Below are positions 63,522 through 64,000 of a stretch of DNA of 64,000 nucleotides, one piece after another. Each line of letters begins with the position of its first letter. Positions within the stretch are counted from its first letter, which is position 1. Under the pieces are notes generated by a model. It did not search any database, was not told the origin of the DNA, and was given only the letters and a program-made list of their open reading frames with translations. This DNA comes from Cytophagales bacterium (GTDB taxonomy: Bacteria; Bacteroidota; Bacteroidia; Cytophagales; Cyclobacteriaceae), in contig JAWPMT010000007.1 in NCBI GenBank assembly GCA_033344775.1, forward strand, positions 496,001-560,000, in the 5' to 3' direction. Made by a program: the position numbers and the translations under genes.

Positions 63522-63628
63522 CAAAATGTCCTTTAATGATAATGATAGAGCACATTTTTCGAGAATGACGTTTTTTAACAGTTCTCGGTTAAATGATGTC
63601 TTGTGAACAGCCTATCAATTCTACGTGT

Positions 63629-64000
63629 TCAAGAACCCTTCGCCGACTTGAACTTCTCGGCAGCCATTACCCCAGCAACTACGACCAGACCCCCGATGAA
63701 TTGTGTAGTCGAAAGTGTTTCCTCCAAAAAGAAATAAGCCAATACAATTGTGGATACAGGCCCAAGACTTCCGAAGATGGCAAATTGATTGGCACCAAGC
63801 CCTTTGATGGCTATGGAAACGAAATATGAAGGCACCACCGTGGAGATGACGGCCATCAGTAGGGTAATAACATAAACCTGGTAAGGATAGTTAATTATCT
63901 CATCCCATGTACCGCCCTGCAAAAAGAAGTGCAGAATAACCAATGAACAGGAGACAAGCATACAATACGTGGTGAATCGAGTGGCACCAAGCTTAGGAAT
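63629..64000 (-). CDS. EamA/DMT-family transporter, truncated at window edge
   Basis: The C-terminal part of a drug/metabolite transporter. The frame stays open to base 64000, so the first methionine at 63961 is not the start. Four hydrophobic helices are visible, with the EamA signature GANQFAIFGSLGPVSTIVLA and YFFLEETLSTTQFIGGLVVV. Substrates of this family are diverse metabolites, and the direction is usually export. Confidence 0.85.
   Translation of the reverse strand: MPKLGATRFTTYCMLVSCSLVILHFFLQGGTWDEIINYPYQVYVITLLMAVISTVVPSYFVSIAIKGLGANQFAIFGSLGPVSTIVLAYFFLEETLSTTQFIGGLVVVAGVMAAEKFKSAKGS

Overview
The window comes from a Bacteroidota chromosome, most likely a marine, polysaccharide-degrading member of the Cytophagales. 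The evidence is two TonB-dependent receptors, a secreted GH16 laminarinase-type enzyme with three CBM6 modules and a type IX secretion tail, lipoproteins with Bacteroidota-style signal peptides, a Reg_prop/Y_Y_Y sensor, an RteC-family regulator, TAnnTTTG-type promoter boxes and frequent TTG starts. Genus and species cannot be read from the sequence.

Layout. (1) 1-4110: end of a TonB-dependent receptor gene and a GDSL-like lipoprotein gene. (2) 4308-31722: an integrative element of about 27.3 kb in the 3' end of a tRNA-Ser(UGA) gene. It is bounded by a 14-bp direct repeat of the tRNA tail (4379-4392 and 31709-31722), with a tyrosine recombinase beside the tRNA and GGTTAAC motifs near both ends. 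(3) 31803-64000: ordinary chromosome. It holds the laminarinase and its divergent sensor, a KefC/KefF-like pair, a CheY/SpoIIE-phosphatase pair, a phosphatidylserine-decarboxylase-like enzyme, a porin, an FG-GAP protein, an ECF sigma factor, a patatin, an acyl-CoA dehydrogenase, an ADC-like/thioesterase/MltG cluster, a YrdC/WbqC/ClpC cluster, and a four-gene operon ending in a second TonB receptor with paired 17-bp operators.

The element is the unusual part. Its left arm holds the integrase, small conserved genes, and a gene-free G+C-richer tract of about 1.15 kb (7640-8795). That tract is packed with complementary helices and reads as one very large structured RNA. It is followed by a palindrome, five 11-bp tandem repeats, an HNH gene and a second hairpin-rich non-coding stretch. 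The middle holds duplicated TTG-start XRE regulators, a TPR sensor, a small lipoprotein, an HNH/membrane-protein pair, a 1385-aa NACHT protein, and a two-gene unit with a PD-(D/E)xK-like nuclease. An RteC / excisionase-like / winged-helix / DnaC-like operon follows. The right arm holds two small ORF-plus-terminator modules, a run of twelve different tRNA genes (three tRNA-Leu without the long variable arm), a DUF3883 protein, and a Hachiman system (HamA plus HamB). I see no relaxase or conjugation genes, so the element looks like a non-conjugative or satellite-like defence island.

A giant RNA together with a tRNA array on one mobile element recalls the known association of GOLLD/ROOL giant RNAs with tRNA-bearing phages and prophages. 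I cannot assign the RNA here to either family, and it is my main candidate for something undescribed.
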